From assembly GCA_050908895.1 (NCBI GenBank), contig CP171222.1:434001-498000 (forward strand): a stretch of DNA of 64,000 nucleotides. Reading direction: 5' to 3'. The notes under the pieces are model-generated. The model did not search any database. It was not told the DNA's origin and saw nothing but the letters and a program-made list of their open reading frames with translations. The position numbers and the translations under genes are program-made. Positions 30,838 through 39,723 of the stretch are shown piece by piece (the stretch's first letter is position 1; each line of letters starts with the position of its first letter). The DNA comes from S5-A14a sp050908895. Its GTDB lineage: Bacteria > Bacillota > Clostridia > Peptostreptococcales > Anaerovoracaceae.

Positions 30838-33066
30838 ATGAGTTTAGACAGACTAAATAAACAACAGAAAGAAGCTGCCACTCAGATTAAGGGTCCAATT
30901 TTAATACTCGCAGGAGCGGGAAGCGGTAAGACAAGTACTATGACAGAAAGAATTGCCTATATGGTTGAAAATGGCATTTCCAAATATAATATTTTAGCGG
31001 TAACTTTTACAAATAAAGCAGCAAAAGAAATGCGGGAGAGGGTACAGGAATTGGTTGGAAATGTAGAGGGTATGTGGATCACCACCTTCCATTCCATGTG
31101 TCTTAGGATGCTTAAATTTGATGCAGATAAAGCTGGCTATGGCAAGAATTTCTTGATTTATGATACAACTGACCAGAAAACTTTAGTAAAAAATATAATG
31201 AAAGCAAAGAACCTGAATGAGAAAGAGTTCCCTGTACGGGGAATTTTGGCAACAATTAGCCACTGCAAGGAAGCTGTTTTGTCGCCGAAAAAATATCTCG
31301 AAGAGAACCAGGATAATTATAGGAATAGAGTTATTGCTGATATTTATGCGGAATATGAGAAGCAACTTAAGCAGAACAATGCCATGGATTTTGACGATTT
31401 ACTGCTGAACGGATGGAAACTTCTAGATAATAATCCGGAGATTTTGGGACAGTATAGGAGAAGATTTCAGTATGTAATGGTAGATGAATACCAGGATACT
31501 AACTATTTACAGTATTTAATTGTGAAAGCCTTGGCCAAGGAGCATGAGAATATTTGTGTAGTCGGTGATGACGATCAATGTATATATCAGTGGCGTGGTG
31601 CAGACATTAGGAATATTTTGGATTTTGAGAAAGATTTCCCAAAAGCAAAGGTTATAAAACTGGAACAAAACTACAGATCAGTCGGTAATATTTTGGCAGG
31701 AGCCCATTCTGTAATAGAACACAATAGAGAGAGAAAAAACAAAAAACTTTGGACTGATCAGGAAAGTGGGAAGAAAATTAGATATTATCGTGCTGAGACA
31801 GAGCGGGATGAGGCGAGATATGTTGCGCAAGAGATAGATAATCTTAGAATTGCAGAAAACCTGGGGTGGAGCGATTTTGCTATTTTGTATAGAAACAATG
31901 CCCAATCCAGAGTATTTGAGCGATTTCTCATGGATAGGGAAATACCATATAGAATTTTATCGGGAATGAGATATTATGATAGAAAAGAACTTAAGGACCT
32001 TATGGCATATATGAGACTGATAGTTAATCAGAAAGATGATATAGCCCTTAAGAGAGTGATAAATGAGCCTAAGAGAGGAATAGGTCCTAAATCCATAGAG
32101 AGCTTAGAGGAGATAGCCCATGGGAATGGGATGTCCATGATGGAGGCCCTTATAAATGGAGTTGGAATGGCAGCATTCAAAGGTAAGACGTTAACTCAGG
32201 CAGAAGAATTTACATCGGTAATTAGACTACTCTCTCAGGAACAGGAGAATTTAACAGTATCGCAAATATACGATGAACTTTTGGTTAGAACGGGTTATGT
32301 GAAGATGTTAGAGGATGAGGCTACTGTAGAAGCTGAAGGCAGGTTAGAGAATTTGATGGAATTCAAAACGGAAATAGCCGATTATGAGAAAGAGAGAAAT
32401 GAAAATAATGAACCATCGGATCTGGCTGATTTCATGGACAAGCTTACACTCACGGCAGAGGTGGATAATCATGATGAGACACAAAATGCCATAGTTCTGA
32501 TGACCATGCATAGCTCTAAGGGACTTGAGTTCCCTGTGGTATTTCTTCCAGGACTTGAAGACGGCATATTTCCGGGACACAGGGCAATTGATGATTTAAG
32601 TAAGATGGAGGAAGAAAGAAGACTGTGTTATGTTGCTATGACGAGAGCCAAGAGGAGACTTTTTCTTTCCAGTGCAGCTGTAAGAACTCAATATGGACGT
32701 ACGGATTACACTAGAGAATCACAATTTTTAAGAGAAATTGACCCTAAGCTTTTAGAGGGAGATGCAATTTATAGAAGTAAATCTGCCAATGAATCGGTGG
32801 GGACCTACACAGGATCGATTGACGGATACAAAATACCATCACCAAAGAAACCTTTTGATATGCTTAAGTTTGCTAAGGAAACTACTAAGGCCAACGTTAC
32901 GGCACCGAAAAATGGAGATGTATATCATAAAGGAGATAAAGTTAAACATACAAAATTTGGAGATGGCCTTGTAATAGAAGAAGATGATAAGACTATTACA
33001 GTAATGTTTGACTCCGTTGGAAGAAAGAAACTGGCTAAGGGAATTGCCCACCTTACAAAGGGGTAG
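30838..33066 (+). CDS. pcrA: ATP-dependent DNA helicase PcrA
   Basis: The 742-residue UvrD/PcrA-class superfamily 1 helicase moves 3' to 5' on DNA in repair and plasmid replication. Motifs in order: Q-motif LNKQQKEAA, Walker A GAGSGKTSTM (about 27-36), VDEYQDTN (motif II), GDDDQCIYQWRGA (III), EQNYRS (IV), TMHSSKGLEFPVVF (V), YVAMTRAKRRL (VI). The tail has the small beta domain (GDKVKHTKFGDG) typical of Gram-positive PcrA. Start after AGGAGGAAAAA. ligA follows, as in many Firmicutes. Confidence 0.96.
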   Translation: MSLDRLNKQQKEAATQIKGPILILAGAGSGKTSTMTERIAYMVENGISKYNILAVTFTNKAAKEMRERVQELVGNVEGMWITTFHSMCLRMLKFDADKAGYGKNFLIYDTTDQKTLVKNIMKAKNLNEKEFPVRGILATISHCKEAVLSPKKYLEENQDNYRNRVIADIYAEYEKQLKQNNAMDFDDLLLNGWKLLDNNPEILGQYRRRFQYVMVDEYQDTNYLQYLIVKALAKEHENICVVGDDDQCIYQWRGADIRNILDFEKDFPKAKVIKLEQNYRSVGNILAGAHSVIEHNRERKNKKLWTDQESGKKIRYYRAETERDEARYVAQEIDNLRIAENLGWSDFAILYRNNAQSRVFERFLMDREIPYRILSGMRYYDRKELKDLMAYMRLIVNQKDDIALKRVINEPKRGIGPKSIESLEEIAHGNGMSMMEALINGVGMAAFKGKTLTQAEEFTSVIRLLSQEQENLTVSQIYDELLVRTGYVKMLEDEATVEAEGRLENLMEFKTEIADYEKERNENNEPSDLADFMDKLTLTAEVDNHDETQNAIVLMTMHSSKGLEFPVVFLPGLEDGIFPGHRAIDDLSKMEEERRLCYVAMTRAKRRLFLSSAAVRTQYGRTDYTRESQFLREIDPKLLEGDAIYRSKSANESVGTYTGSIDGYKIPSPKKPFDMLKFAKETTKANVTAPKNGDVYHKGDKVKHTKFGDGLVIEEDDKTITVMFDSVGRKKLAKGIAHLTKG

Positions 33067-33114
33067 AGATAATCCCGGGTGGTAAAGGTAAAACTGAGGC
33101 AGAGAGAGAAATAA

Positions 33115-35082
33115 ATGAAGGAAAAAACTATCAAAGCAGAAATGCTTGAAATTATAAATATTCTTAGAGAGGCAGCAAAGGAATATTATCAAGGAACAGA
33201 AGAAGTTATGCCTAATATCGAATACGATAGGCTTTATGATAAACTTTCTGCCCTTGAAGAGGAAACCGGTATAATTATGGCGGGAAGCCCGACTCAGAAC
33301 GTTGGGTATGAGGTAATTTCCAGTCTACCCAAAGAAATTCATCAGGAGCCAATGCTTTCTTTAGATAAGACAAAAGACCGCTATGCGCTGGCAGCATGGC
33401 TCGGTAAACATAATGGTGTTTTATCGTGGAAACTGGACGGACTAACGGTTGTGCTGACATACGAGGATGGTAAGCTTAAAAAAGCTTTAACTCGGGGTAA
33501 TGGAGTTATAGGAGAAGTTATAACATCTAATGCTAAGACTTTTACAAATTTACCACTTTCTATCCCATATAAAGGGAAGTTGGTAATAAGGGGAGAAGCT
33601 ATCATAACCTATGATGATTTTCGGAAAATTAATGAAGCTTTACCGGAGAATGAAGAACATTATAAGAATCCCAGAAACTTATGTAGTGGATCTGTGAGAC
33701 AGCTCAACAGTGAAATTACCGCTAGAAGAAATGTGAGATTTATTGCCTTTGGCATGGTAGAGGGGCCTGAATTTGACCTTAGATCCCAGGAACTTGATTG
33801 GATGGATTCACAAGGTTTTGAAGTGGTAGAAAGAGTATTGGTAATAGGCGATGAATTAGTAAGTGCAGTGAATTCATACGAAAATGGTGTGCTGAAAAAT
33901 CAGTACCCTTCCGATGGGCTTGTGCTTATTATTGACGATATTAAGTATGGGAAAAGCCTGGGAAGGACATCAAAATTCCCAAGAGATGCAATGGCATTTA
34001 AGTGGGAGGATCAGATAGCCGAAACAATTTTGCGAGAGATTTTGTGGAGTCCATCAAGAACGGGTCTCATTAATCCAATAGCTATTTTTGACACTGTAGT
34101 TCTGGAAGGGACTGACGTATCCCGGGCCTCATTACATAATGTAAGCATACTAAAAAGTCTTGAACTTGGTGAAGGAGATACGATTACAGTTTATAAGGCA
34201 AATATGATAATACCTCAGGTTAAGGAGAATCTGACTAAGAGTGACACCTGCCAGATACCAACAGAATGTCCGGCTTGCAATACCCATACCATTTTGAGAG
34301 AAGATAATGGGGTAAAAACTCTTCACTGTCCTAATCCGCATTGTCCTGCAAAAAATATAAAAAGGCTAACACTTATGACCGGTAGGAACGCCCTTGACAT
34401 AGATGGAATTTCTGAAGCAACCTTGCAAAAATTTATAGATGAAGGCTTTGTCAGAGATTTGGCAGATGTATTTATGTTAGATAGATATAAAGATGAGATA
34501 ATTGCTTTAGAGGGATTTGGGGAAAAGTCCTATGAGAATTTAATTAATTCTGTTGAAAAGGCGAAAAATACCACAGTCGGTAGACTGCTTTATGCTATAG
34601 GTATACCGGGGGTAGGTGTTGCTACAGCTAAGTTAATTGCCAAAAGCTGCAATGAAGATTGGGAAAAAATAAGGACTCTTACAGAGGACATGCTTATGAA
34701 TATAGATGGTGTTGGGCCGGTGTTAGCCAAAGGATTTGTGGACTTTTTTAGAGATCCTATCAAGGCTGAAGAAGTAAAAAAACTCAGAGAAAAGCTCAAC
34801 TTAGAAGAGGCGAAAGAGTCCGGAGATAACTATTTTGCTGATACAACTTTTGTGATTACGGGAAGCTTAAATTTTTATGAGAATAGAGATACTCTCAAAA
34901 GCATCATAGAAAACGCTGGGGGAAGGGTTGCGGGCTCTGTGAGTAGCAAAACATCTTTTTTAATTAATAATGACCTCACGTCTGCTTCGGGAAAAAACAA
35001 GAAGGCAAAGGAACTAGGGGTTCCAATTATCGATGAGGCAACGGTGAATAACTGGATAGAAAACAAGAGGATAATTCTATGA
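33115..35082 (+). CDS. ligA: NAD-dependent DNA ligase LigA
   Basis: The 655-residue ligase seals nicks using NAD. The adenylated Lys is in SWKLDGLTVVL; the usual motif is KxDG followed by Ala. The OB fold, a four-Cys zinc finger (CPACN and CPNPHCPAKN), helix-hairpin-helix repeats (IDGISEATL, GFGEKSYENL, GIPGVGVATAKL, IDGVGPVLAKG) and a C-terminal BRCT domain (578-653) are present. Some core residues differ from classical LigA (TRGNG rather than TRGDG; NLCSGSVRQ rather than NAAAGSLRQ), marking a divergent branch. Its stop overlaps the next ATG. Confidence 0.92.
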   Translation: MKEKTIKAEMLEIINILREAAKEYYQGTEEVMPNIEYDRLYDKLSALEEETGIIMAGSPTQNVGYEVISSLPKEIHQEPMLSLDKTKDRYALAAWLGKHNGVLSWKLDGLTVVLTYEDGKLKKALTRGNGVIGEVITSNAKTFTNLPLSIPYKGKLVIRGEAIITYDDFRKINEALPENEEHYKNPRNLCSGSVRQLNSEITARRNVRFIAFGMVEGPEFDLRSQELDWMDSQGFEVVERVLVIGDELVSAVNSYENGVLKNQYPSDGLVLIIDDIKYGKSLGRTSKFPRDAMAFKWEDQIAETILREILWSPSRTGLINPIAIFDTVVLEGTDVSRASLHNVSILKSLELGEGDTITVYKANMIIPQVKENLTKSDTCQIPTECPACNTHTILREDNGVKTLHCPNPHCPAKNIKRLTLMTGRNALDIDGISEATLQKFIDEGFVRDLADVFMLDRYKDEIIALEGFGEKSYENLINSVEKAKNTTVGRLLYAIGIPGVGVATAKLIAKSCNEDWEKIRTLTEDMLMNIDGVGPVLAKGFVDFFRDPIKAEEVKKLREKLNLEEAKESGDNYFADTTFVITGSLNFYENRDTLKSIIENAGGRVAGSVSSKTSFLINNDLTSASGKNKKAKELGVPIIDEATVNNWIENKRIIL

Positions 35083-36119
35083 GTGAAGAATTTAAAATAA
35101 AAGATGAAATTTTACCTATTGGTAAACTGGATAGCGAACAGCTAAAGAGTTTGGTATTTGATAACTTGACCTATAGACGGGAAGATGTGAGGACTAGGTC
35201 GGGACTAGGCTTAGATTGCGCTATTTTGGACTTCGGGGAATTTGATTGTGTAATATCAACGGATCCGATTTCTGCGGCGACAAAGGATATAGGCAGGCTT
35301 GCGGTACACATCAATTGTAATGATATTGCTACTCAGGGAATTGCACCTATGGCAATGACTTTGGTTCTTATGCTTCCGGAAGGCACGAAAGCAAAACAAC
35401 TTTACGACATAATGCGTCAGGCTGGACAGGAGGCTGCTGCTCTAGGGGTGGAAATTGTTGGAGGCCATACGGAGATAACGGATTCCGTAACAAAGCCGGT
35501 GGCTATTGCAACGTGTTTCGGAAAGGCTTTATGTGGTAAAAAATCAGGAACTGTGAAACCGGGGCAAAAAATTCTTTTGTCAAAATATGCTGGCCTTGAG
35601 GGAACAGGAATAATATGCTCGGATATGGAAGAAAAACTTGGATTTCTTAATCAAGAAGAACTTGATGAAGGAAAGAACATGCTCTCGATGCTCAGCGTTG
35701 TGAAAGAAGGTGTTGTAGCTGGAGAAGAGGGATGCTCAGCTATGCATGACGTGACAGAAGGAGGTGTTTTAGGTGCCGTTTGGGAGATGTGCCAAGCAGG
35801 ACAAGTTGGAGCTGTTTTGTATGAGAAAAAAATCCCTGTAAAAGAAGTAACAAAGAAGCTTGGGAAAGTTATGGGGTTTGATTATCTGAGATTGATTTCC
35901 AGTGGATCTATGGTTATTATCGCCGATTCCGAACGTGTAGAGCCTATTGCACGAAAGTGTGGAACTATGGGAATTGGCATTTCAGAGATCGGAGAAATTC
36001 TGCCTCAAGAAGAAGGGTGCAGCATCAAGCGTATTATTGGTGAAAAGGGGTCGATTGAAACTCAAAAAATTGATCCGCCGGGAAGTGATCATTTATATAT
36101 TGCATTTAAATTCAAATGA
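35079..36119 (+). CDS. HypE/PurM-superfamily AIR synthase-related protein
   Basis: The 346-residue protein has the AIR-synthase fold used by PurM, HypE, SelD and ThiL: STDPISAATKDIGRLAVHIN (ATP/Mg site), NCNDIATQGIAPMAM, GGHTEITDSV, and MHDVTEGGVLGAVWEM. The C-terminus lacks the PRxC-type Cys tail of HypE, so it is not the [NiFe]-hydrogenase cyanation enzyme proper. It may phosphorylate a small substrate; none can be named. The start overlaps the ligA stop (ATGA), so it belongs to the pcrA-ligA operon. Confidence 0.8.
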   Translation: MSEEFKIKDEILPIGKLDSEQLKSLVFDNLTYRREDVRTRSGLGLDCAILDFGEFDCVISTDPISAATKDIGRLAVHINCNDIATQGIAPMAMTLVLMLPEGTKAKQLYDIMRQAGQEAAALGVEIVGGHTEITDSVTKPVAIATCFGKALCGKKSGTVKPGQKILLSKYAGLEGTGIICSDMEEKLGFLNQEELDEGKNMLSMLSVVKEGVVAGEEGCSAMHDVTEGGVLGAVWEMCQAGQVGAVLYEKKIPVKEVTKKLGKVMGFDYLRLISSGSMVIIADSERVEPIARKCGTMGIGISEIGEILPQEEGCSIKRIIGEKGSIETQKIDPPGSDHLYIAFKFK

Positions 36120-36157
36120 AGAAATTTTCTTTTTTATTTTGAACAAACGCTATTTTA

Positions 36158-36204
36158 AAAATCCAAGGCTTTGTGCTGAAACTTAGGCACAATCCTTGGA
36201 TTTT
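36158..36204. terminator. Bidirectional terminator
   Basis: AAAATCCAAGG (36158-36168) and CCTTGGATTTT (36194-36204) pair perfectly, with an inner TTGTGC/GCACAA helix and A/T-rich flanks on both sides. It serves the ligA operon and the convergent symporter gene. Confidence 0.9.
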
Positions 36205-36270
36205 AATTTTAATCGATCCTAAAACTATCTTAAAATGCGTTGAAAATATCAGAGGTTTAACTTTTGAATT

Positions 36271-37809
36271 CTATAAGTGTATGCCGGCTATATATTTATC
36301 AAATTCATCCTCTATGGCTTTTCCAGGTTTTTCAGTAGCCATGGAAACAATGACAATTGTAGCAATTGCAAGTACAAAAGCGGGTAGAAGCTCATAAATA
36401 TCAAATCCACCACCTAGAGGACGAACCAGATACTTCCAAATGAAAATTGTAATTGCTCCTACTAACATTCCGGCGAGGACGCCTGTTTTGTTAGATCGCT
36501 TCCAGAACAAGGCGCATAGAACCGTTGGTGCAAAAGTTGCTCCAAAACCTGCCCATGCGAAAGATACAATCTCAAATACCGAGCTCTCAGGGTTGCGCGC
36601 AATGATGATACCGATAATTGATATGAAAACGACAGTAAGTCTGCTTATTAGCATTGACTTTTTTTCGCTCATGCGTAGCCCGAAGAAGTCGTGGAAGATA
36701 TTTTGGCTAACACTGGATGATGCAGCTAGTAACTGAGAGTCAGAAGTAGACATGGTTGCGGCCAAAATTCCTGCAAGTATAAGTCCGGCAAGAAGAGCTA
36801 GAACTATTCCGTGAGAACTTAGAAGCTTAGCTACGGCGATAATAATAGTTTCGGATTCGCTTCCTTTCAGAACTGGGATTTCCCCAGCTGAAGTCATTGC
36901 GCTTCCAACGATTCCAATGAGGATAGCAACTCCTAGCGAAATAAATACCCAAACAGTTGCAATTCTTCTTGAAAGAGTCAATTTTTGCTTATCACCTATG
37001 GCCATAAATCTGAGCAGAATATGTGGCATTCCAAAATATCCAAGACCCCAAGCAAGGGTGCTCAATGTTGAAAAAATACTGTAGCTACCAGCTGTTCCTG
37101 TTTCGGCAATGTGAGTTTTTGAAAGGCTTAGATAACCTGCCATGCTTTCTGCGTTGCTTATAACAGCATCAATCCCCCCAGCTTTAGTAACACCGAAGGT
37201 TAAAATGACAACCATAGATATGGACATTACAATACTCTGTATTAAGTCTGTTGTGGAAGCTGCCAGGAAACCGCCTAAGGCTGTATAGCCAACAATTACT
37301 GCTGCACTTATAATCATGGCAACAAAATAGTCTACTCCGAAAAGAGAATGAAATAGTTTGCCGCATGCCGCAAATCCTGAAGCGGTGTAGGGAATAAAAA
37401 AAACTATAATTATTAATGCAGATACTAAGTTCATTATGTTCTTGTCATCGTGATATCTTTTGCTGAAAAAATCAGGAATTGTAATCGCATCTAAATGATG
37501 AGAATAAGTTCTTATTCTTTTTGCCACTACCAACCAATTTATGTATGTTCCGATGGCTAGACCTATACCGGTCCAAGCCGCATTTGCTGCCCCTGATAGA
37601 TATGCTACCCCTGGAAGCCCCATGAGTAGCCAACTGCTCATATCCGAAGCTTCTGCACTCATAGCTGTGACGAAAGGTCCAAGAGTTCTTCCGCCTAGAT
37701 AAAAGTCAGCTGCGTTTTCATTTTTCTTGCTGTAGTATATGCCTACCCATAACATTGCCATAAGATATATCCCTATGGAAATCATCATATAGAATTGGTG
37801 TATTGTCAT
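36271..37809 (-). CDS. Sodium/solute symporter, PutP-like
   Basis: The 512-residue transporter of the SSS family has 12-13 membrane helices. Sequence close to proline carriers: FYLGGRTLGPFVTAMSAEASDMSSWLLMG (sodium and substrate helix), then GFAACGKLFHSLFGVDY and MSTSDSQLLAASSSVSQN. Sodium-coupled proline uptake is the best guess. ATG 37809 follows AAAGGGGAAATTAAAA; the 11 extra upstream codons run into a TGGTATAAT extended -10 at 37845-37853, which rules out the longer start. Confidence 0.85.
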   Translation of the reverse strand: MTIHQFYMMISIGIYLMAMLWVGIYYSKKNENAADFYLGGRTLGPFVTAMSAEASDMSSWLLMGLPGVAYLSGAANAAWTGIGLAIGTYINWLVVAKRIRTYSHHLDAITIPDFFSKRYHDDKNIMNLVSALIIIVFFIPYTASGFAACGKLFHSLFGVDYFVAMIISAAVIVGYTALGGFLAASTTDLIQSIVMSISMVVILTFGVTKAGGIDAVISNAESMAGYLSLSKTHIAETGTAGSYSIFSTLSTLAWGLGYFGMPHILLRFMAIGDKQKLTLSRRIATVWVFISLGVAILIGIVGSAMTSAGEIPVLKGSESETIIIAVAKLLSSHGIVLALLAGLILAGILAATMSTSDSQLLAASSSVSQNIFHDFFGLRMSEKKSMLISRLTVVFISIIGIIIARNPESSVFEIVSFAWAGFGATFAPTVLCALFWKRSNKTGVLAGMLVGAITIFIWKYLVRPLGGGFDIYELLPAFVLAIATIVIVSMATEKPGKAIEDEFDKYIAGIHL

Positions 37810-38081
37810 TTTTAATTTCCCCTTTGCCATTTGTTGTTGCATAGATTATACCATATATAAAAATAGACTAAAACACAGAATCAAGTTTGAAATAAAAATA
37901 AAGTATATATTGATAATTTTCTTTAAAATGCCTAAAGATACTGATATAAATAATAGACTATAGTATATACTAAAATATATCTTAAAAACATACTTAAAAT
38001 AATTCTGCTGATAGTGAAAGATAATAGTGAATACACCGTGGGAAATTAAAATTTGATTTAAATAACTTTAAGACGAGAAAT
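37810..38081. other. AT-rich intergenic region left of IS3 element
   Basis: The symporter promoter lies at the left end. The rest is AT-rich without ORF. TTAAGACGA (38068-38076) at its right end is one arm of a hairpin whose other arm lies beyond the IS at 39628-39636. Confidence 0.5.
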
Positions 38082-38145
38082 TGATGTGACCCCCAAAAGT
38101 TAGACTTTTATTGCGTAACAGATATTAGAATCTGTTACGCAATTT

Positions 38146-38964
38146 TTATGCAGCTAAGAGACTAAGTCTGTATTGCACAGGACTCATCCATCCTAGTTTT
38201 TCTTTTATTCTTTGCTCGTTGTAATACTTAATGTATCGTTCAATTTCTGACTTTAATTCTTCATAACTATAGTAAACTACACCATGATAGATTTCCTGTT
38301 TAAGCAGACCAAAGAAGTTCTCCATAACAGAGTTGTCATGGCAGTTTCCTTTGCGTGACATACTTTGGAAAATTCTTTCTTCATTAAGACGACGCGAGTA
38401 TGCCTTCATCTGATATGCCCAACCTTGATCTGAGTGGAATGTTCTTCGATATGGACAATCAGAGGTTATTGCAATTGCCTGTTCTAATGCATCCATAATA
38501 TTTTTAGCTGATGGTTGCCTCGCTATTCCAAAGCTTATAATTTCACCATTACACATATCCATAAATGGATCTAGATACAGCTTGTGCATGGTCATATGAC
38601 CTTTCATATCAATCTCATAATACTTAAACTCTGTAGTATCCGTAGTAATCTTCTGATGAGGAATATGCGTGTTAAATCGTCTCTTTATACGATTAGGAGC
38701 AACCGTTCCGACTTTTCCCTTGTATGAGCTGTATTTCCGATTTTTACGAGTGAATGATGTAACCTGTAAACCTAGTTTCTGCATTATACGTTGTACTTTC
38801 TTTTTGTTTACACTGTAGCCTTGATTTCTTAATTCTCCAACCATTCGACGATAACCATAATCCTTGTGAGTCACTCTGATTTCAAGAATCTTCTCCTCGA
38901 TTTCTTTGTCAGGGTTTTCTCTATCAAATCTTTTCTGCCAGTACATATATGTTGCCTTAGGCAT
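38146..38964 (-). CDS. IS3-family transposase, catalytic part (OrfB)
   Basis: The 272 residues shown begin at ATG 38964, but the same frame runs further upstream (RTALVINSLRGEF...) and overlaps orfA, so the product is normally made as an OrfAB fusion by -1 frameshifting. DDE residues: TTDTTEFK, FHSDQGWAYQ and the Glu in GNCHDNSVMENFF. The HTH_21 region (THKDYGYRRMVGELRNQGY) precedes the core. Intact. Confidence 0.9.
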   Translation of the reverse strand: MPKATYMYWQKRFDRENPDKEIEEKILEIRVTHKDYGYRRMVGELRNQGYSVNKKKVQRIMQKLGLQVTSFTRKNRKYSSYKGKVGTVAPNRIKRRFNTHIPHQKITTDTTEFKYYEIDMKGHMTMHKLYLDPFMDMCNGEIISFGIARQPSAKNIMDALEQAIAITSDCPYRRTFHSDQGWAYQMKAYSRRLNEERIFQSMSRKGNCHDNSVMENFFGLLKQEIYHGVVYYSYEELKSEIERYIKYYNEQRIKEKLGWMSPVQYRLSLLAA

Positions 38965-38987
38965 GCCTGCATAAGAGAGAAGGTCTT

Positions 38988-39566
38988 TTAGTTTGAATTC
39001 TCCTCGGAGGCTGTTGATGACGAGCGCCGTTCTCTCATTTTTGCCTCGTCCTCTAAACGCAGCCTCCTCAGTTCTTTTAAAAAGGCATTCTCAATTCTTA
39101 GCTTAAGCAGTTCATCCTCTAATTCTTTTACGTGTTCGGCACTGGTGTCGACAACGCTGTTTTCTTGAGTTATTGGTTTGTTATCTATCTTAGGTTTATC
39201 CAATGTTTTCTTTCTACCTTTCTTGCGAGGTCTCAAAGCATCAGGACCTGCAACACGAAAGCGATTAACCCAGTTAGTAATCATACTTGGATTTGTTATA
39301 CTTTCTTGAATCGCCAAGTCTTGATATGAAATCTCACTTGATAGATATGATTCTACAACAGAAATCTTCTTTTCGAAAGAGTATTTTGTTTGCTTACGAG
39401 AACGCTTTAATCCTTCATCACCGAACGCTTTGTATGCATTAATCCATTTGCGTAGCTGAGAGTCAGAACCTAATCCATATTTTTTAGAAAGATATGGCGT
39501 TCCTCCTTTACAATCCAAATATTCTAAAACAACTTTCTTCTTGAATTCAAAATTATATTTTGCCAT
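38988..39566 (-). CDS. IS3-family transposase, DNA-binding part (OrfA)
   Basis: The 192-residue protein starts at ATG 39566 after GGGAGG; a longer frame to 39623 is element end, not protein. Two helix-turn-helix units (FEFKKKVVLEYL and SFEKKISVVESYL) are followed by a Leu zipper (LEDELLKLRIENAFLKELRRL). Near its end an A5 run in GCAAAAATG would allow a -1 shift into orfB, giving KNERTALVINSLRG. Confidence 0.88.
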   Translation of the reverse strand: MAKYNFEFKKKVVLEYLDCKGGTPYLSKKYGLGSDSQLRKWINAYKAFGDEGLKRSRKQTKYSFEKKISVVESYLSSEISYQDLAIQESITNPSMITNWVNRFRVAGPDALRPRKKGRKKTLDKPKIDNKPITQENSVVDTSAEHVKELEDELLKLRIENAFLKELRRLRLEDEAKMRERRSSSTASEENSN

Positions 39567-39650
39567 AAAAATACCGACCTCCCAATCGTTAGATTTTGGT
39601 CTAACTTTTGGGGGTCGGTACAAATAGTCGTCTTAATTATTTTGAACAGG

Positions 39651-39678
39651 TTGATTTTATAAAACTTCATGGTATAAT
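39651..39678 (+). promoter_or_regulatory. Promoter of the D-aminoacylase operon
   Basis: TTGATT (39651-39656), 16-base spacer, TATAAT (39673-39678). It lies 29 bp right of the IS3 element and 45 bp before the start codon. Confidence 0.65.
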
Positions 39679-39723
39679 AATTATAAATATATTTGTTTAA
39701 AAATTGAAGAAAGGAGGAGCTTT

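Larger units (their letters stand above)
38082..39622 (-). mobile_element. IS3-family insertion sequence (IS150-like), intact
   Basis: The element is 1541 bp and begins TGATGTGACCCCC, ending GGGGGTCGGTACA. Its 24-bp inverted ends share GACCCCCAAAAGTTAGAC. A 3-bp duplication AAT (38079-38081, 39623-39625) flanks it. Inside are orfA and orfB in two frames with a frameshift site, as usual for IS3. An 11-bp perfect hairpin (38113-38140) follows orfB. Confidence 0.92.
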
